Below, piece by piece: positions 4,909 to 6,736 of a stretch of DNA of 6,736 nt (its first letter is position 1; each line of letters begins with the position of its first letter). The stretch comes from Acidimicrobiales bacterium (GTDB lineage Bacteria > Actinomycetota > Acidimicrobiia > Acidimicrobiales > RAAP-2): contig JADGOF010000123.1 in the NCBI GenBank assembly GCA_017883105.1, positions 1 through 6,736 of the forward strand, given 5' to 3'. A program made the position numbers and the translations under genes. The notes under the pieces were generated by a model that was not told where the DNA came from, did not search any database, and was given only the letters and a program-made list of their open reading frames with translations.

Positions 4909-6736
4909 CTACGAGACGACAGCGACGACCGGTGCGTTCAGCGCAGTGTTGAACTGGGAGCCGTAGAAGGTAGAACCGTAGGCGAAGATCCCGCCGTCGG
5001 CACTCCCCAGGACGTATCCCCCGGTGGCGCTGGTCGTGATGCTCACGATCGGAGCAGCCAGGCTGAGTTGGGCAGCGGAACCATGGAAGCTGGCGGTTCC
5101 GTAGGTGAACACACCGCCGTCGGCGCCGACCAGCAAGTAGCCGGTGCCTCCGGGCGCCGCAGACATTCCCACGATGGGAGCGTTGAGATGCGAACCGCCG
5201 GTTGAGCCGTAGAAGCCGGCACCAAAGGCGAAGATCCCGCCATCCGACGCCACCAGCCAGTAGCCGGTGCCGTTGGAGGCAATGCCCACGACGGGCTCAT
5301 TCAGGTGCGATCCACCCATGGAACCCAGGAAGGCGGCGTCACCGAAGGCGAACACGCCACCGTCGGCTGCCACCAGCCAGTAGCCCTTGCCGTCGGGAGT
5401 GGCTGCCATTCCAACGATGGGCTCATTCAGGTGCGATCCACCCATGGAACCCAGGAAGGCGGCGTCACCGAAGGCGAAGATGCCGCCATCGGAACCGACC
5501 AACCAGTAGCCCTTGCCATCGGGAGTGGCTGCGAATCCGACGATCGGGCTGCTCAATGACAGGGAGCTGGCATCGCCGTACAAAGGTGCGGCCCCGTTCG
5601 AGAACACTGCTCCCGACGAGGTCACGGTCCAGTACCCGTTGATCTGCGCCGGACCGGACTTCGCGGGTGTCACCGCATTGGACGGAGCCGAGTCCGGGCC
5701 GGTGCCGATGGCATTGGTAGCCACCACGGTGAAGGTGTAGCTGTCACCGTTGGTCAGGCCCGAGACGGTGATCGGACTCGATCCACCCGAATGGGTCTGT
5801 CCACCGTTGCCCGGCGTGGTGCTGTCGATGGCAGTCACCGTGTAGCCGGTGATCGGCGATCCCCCATTGGCAGGAGCTGTCCACGACACGGTCGCCGATG
5901 CGTCGCCGGCCGTGGCCGAAACACCGGTCGGTGCGCCGGGAACGGACACCGTAGGAATCACGGCGTTGGAAGGCGACGATGCAGCGCTGGTGCCCCTGGC
6001 ATTGGTCGCAACCACCGTGAAGGTGTAGCTGTCACCGTTGGTCAGGCCGGAGACGGTGATCGGACTCGATCCACCCGAGTGGGTCTGTCCACCGTTGCCC
6101 GGCGTGGTGCTGTCGATCGCAGTCACCGTGTAGCCGGTGATCGGCGAACCTCCGTTTGAAGCCGGAGCGGTGAAGGCCACCGAAGCGGAGGCGTTGCCCG
6201 CCGTGGCGCTGGCGCCGGTCGGTGCACCGGGAGTGGTGGCTGGAGTCACGGCAGCCGACGCCGAAGACGCCGGGCCATTGCCGTTGGCATTGGTGGCCAC
6301 CACCGTGAAGGTATAGGGCGTCCCGTTGGTCAGACCGTTCACGGCGCACGAGGTGGCACTGGCGGAGGTACAGGTCAGGGCGCCGGGCGACGAGGTCACC
6401 GTGTAGCCGGTGATCGCCGAACCGCCGGTCGAACCAGCAGTCCAACTCACTGTGGCCGACGCGTTGCCGGCCGTGGCCGAGACACCGGCCGGGGATCCGG
6501 GCGTGGTGGACGGAGTCACGGCAGTGGATGCCGCAGACGCCGGACCATTGCCCATGGTGTTGGTGGCCACCACTGTGAAGGTGTAGGGGGTGCCGTTGGT
6601 CAGACCACTTACGGCGCACGAGGTGGCACTGGCCGAGGTACAGGTCAGGGCGCCGGGCGACGAGGTCACCGTGTACCCGGTGATCGCCGAGCCACCGTTC
6701 GATGCCGGAGCGGTCCAGTTCACAGCGGCCGACGCG
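4909..6736 (-). CDS. Secreted repeat protein: FN3 modules followed by six GYWLV/DGGIFAFG repeats (5' end outside window)
   Basis: The frame is open to the right edge (upstream residues ASAA precede the GTG-coded Val at 6723, numbered 1), so the true start and any signal peptide lie outside. Four FN3 modules are visible: about 1-71 (partial), 72-161, 162-257 and 258-353, each with the SW/NWTAP, ITGYTVT, GLTNG.YTFTVVATN and AVTP landmarks. The first two carry a Cys pair (C28/C36, C118/C126); the last two do not. Residues 363-604 are six repeats starting at 363, 405, 447, 487, 528 and 569, each GYWLV-x2-DGG-I/V-FAFG...F-x-GS...L..PIVG. Such repeats, common in secreted actinobacterial proteins, probably form beta strands, perhaps a propeller. 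No sortase motif or C-terminal membrane anchor is present. A role in adhesion or surface structure is inferred; no catalytic site is seen. Confidence 0.85.
   Translation of the reverse strand, partial: ASAAVNWTAPASNGGSAITGYTVTSSPGALTCTSASATSCAVSGLTNGTPYTFTVVATNTMGNGPASAASTAVTPSTTPGSPAGVSATAGNASATVSWTAGSTGGSAITGYTVTSSPGALTCTSASATSCAVNGLTNGTPYTFTVVATNANGNGPASSASAAVTPATTPGAPTGASATAGNASASVAFTAPASNGGSPITGYTVTAIDSTTPGNGGQTHSGGSSPITVSGLTNGDSYTFTVVATNARGTSAASSPSNAVIPTVSVPGAPTGVSATAGDASATVSWTAPANGGSPITGYTVTAIDSTTPGNGGQTHSGGSSPITVSGLTNGDSYTFTVVATNAIGTGPDSAPSNAVTPAKSGPAQINGYWTVTSSGAVFSNGAAPLYGDASSLSLSSPIVGFAATPDGKGYWLVGSDGGIFAFGDAAFLGSMGGSHLNEPIVGMAATPDGKGYWLVAADGGVFAFGDAAFLGSMGGSHLNEPVVGIASNGTGYWLVASDGGIFAFGAGFYGSTGGSHLNAPIVGMSAAPGGTGYLLVGADGGVFTYGTASFHGSAAQLSLAAPIVSITTSATGGYVLGSADGGIFAYGSTFYGSQFNTALNAPVVAVVS
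4912..5637 (-). repeat. Six tandem GYWLV-type protein repeats, 36-42 residues each
   Basis: Repeat starts, in coding order, are at about 5637, 5511, 5385, 5265, 5142 and 5019. The core pattern is GY-W/L/V-L/T-V, then DGGIF or DGGVF, FG or YG, F-x-GS, and P-I/V-V with a closing small loop (TPDGK, SNGT, PGGT). The first repeat is divergent (TSSGAVFSNG) and the last is shortest, as expected for edge units. Six units of this length would suit a closed propeller, but this is structural inference. Confidence 0.75.
5293..5478 (-). repeat. Exact 60-bp direct repeat, period 126 bp
   Basis: Positions 5293-5352 and 5419-5478 are identical base for base, covering the FAFGDAAFLGSMGGSHLNEP part of the second and third GYWLV repeats. 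The offset of 126 bases is exactly one repeat of 42 codons. Identity at wobble positions points to a recent duplication or gene conversion. Confidence 0.9.
5731..6147 (-). repeat. Near-identical 129-bp direct repeat in FN3 modules 3 and 4, period 288 bp
   Basis: Positions 5731-5859 and 6019-6147 differ at about three bases. They encode the SPITGYTVTAIDSTTPGNGG... to SYTF stretch of both type-B modules. The 288-base offset equals one 96-codon FN3 module. Confidence 0.88.
6331..6690 (-). repeat. Near-identical 90-bp direct repeat in FN3 modules 1 and 2, period 270 bp
   Basis: Positions 6331-6420 and 6601-6690 differ at about five bases. They encode SAITGYTVTSSPGALTC through SCAV of the two Cys-bearing type-A modules. 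The 270-base offset equals one 90-codon module. Similarity continues less closely on both sides. Confidence 0.88.

Noticed and set aside
5202..6159. Plus-strand frames antisense to the FN3/GYWLV gene, with internal protein repeats
   Set aside because: The repeats are the antisense image of the real protein repeats. The frames are Arg/His-rich, without start signals or family features.

Overview
The window is GC-rich with strong third-position G/C bias and carries actinobacterial-type proteins: a large serine recombinase, a YacL-like PIN/TRAM membrane protein, a GH18 protein with a Thr-rich tail, and a secreted protein with FN3 modules and GYWLV...DGGIFAFG repeats. I infer an Actinomycetota chromosome. 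The last repeat type makes me lean towards Acidimicrobiia, but no marker gene here proves it.

Layout. Positions 1-1048 look like the edge of an integrated mobile element. The 3' end of an IS66-type transposase gene (2-160) and the right terminus of that IS (ending near 324) lie directly against the C-terminal part of a large serine recombinase (317-1048). The recombinase has lost its catalytic part at the IS junction, and its apparent start codon lies inside the IS end. Its reading frame runs antisense into the 3' half of a complete tRNA-Ala(CGC) gene (1002-1074, minus strand), the arrangement expected when an integrase gene abuts its attachment site in a tRNA.

Beyond the tRNA the genes look chromosomal. 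A large minus-strand gene (1211-3475) encodes a membrane-anchored GH18 glycosidase with a cytoplasmic N-terminal domain, one transmembrane segment, an outer catalytic domain of SleL/YaaH type and a Thr-rich C-terminal tail. It is divergent from a plus-strand gene (3707-4846) for a four-helix membrane protein with PIN and TRAM domains. The PIN active site looks degenerate. The roughly 230-base divergent intergenic region holds a small palindrome and weak promoter-like boxes. A 13-bp-stem hairpin (4870-4900) separates the PIN/TRAM gene from a convergent minus-strand gene (4909-6736, 5' end outside the window). That gene encodes a repetitive secreted protein: at least four FN3 modules in an A-A-B-B duplication pattern, then six GYWLV-type repeats of about 41 residues.

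There is no obvious operon: the three chromosomal protein genes are divergent or convergent to each other. Two of the three act outside the membrane (cell-wall or polysaccharide hydrolysis, and adhesion or surface structure). The most notable points are the IS66 insertion into an integrase at a tRNA-Ala boundary, the PIN domain lacking its usual fourth acidic residue, the unrecognised cytoplasmic domain fused to an extracellular GH18 enzyme, and recent in-gene duplications in the FN3/GYWLV protein.
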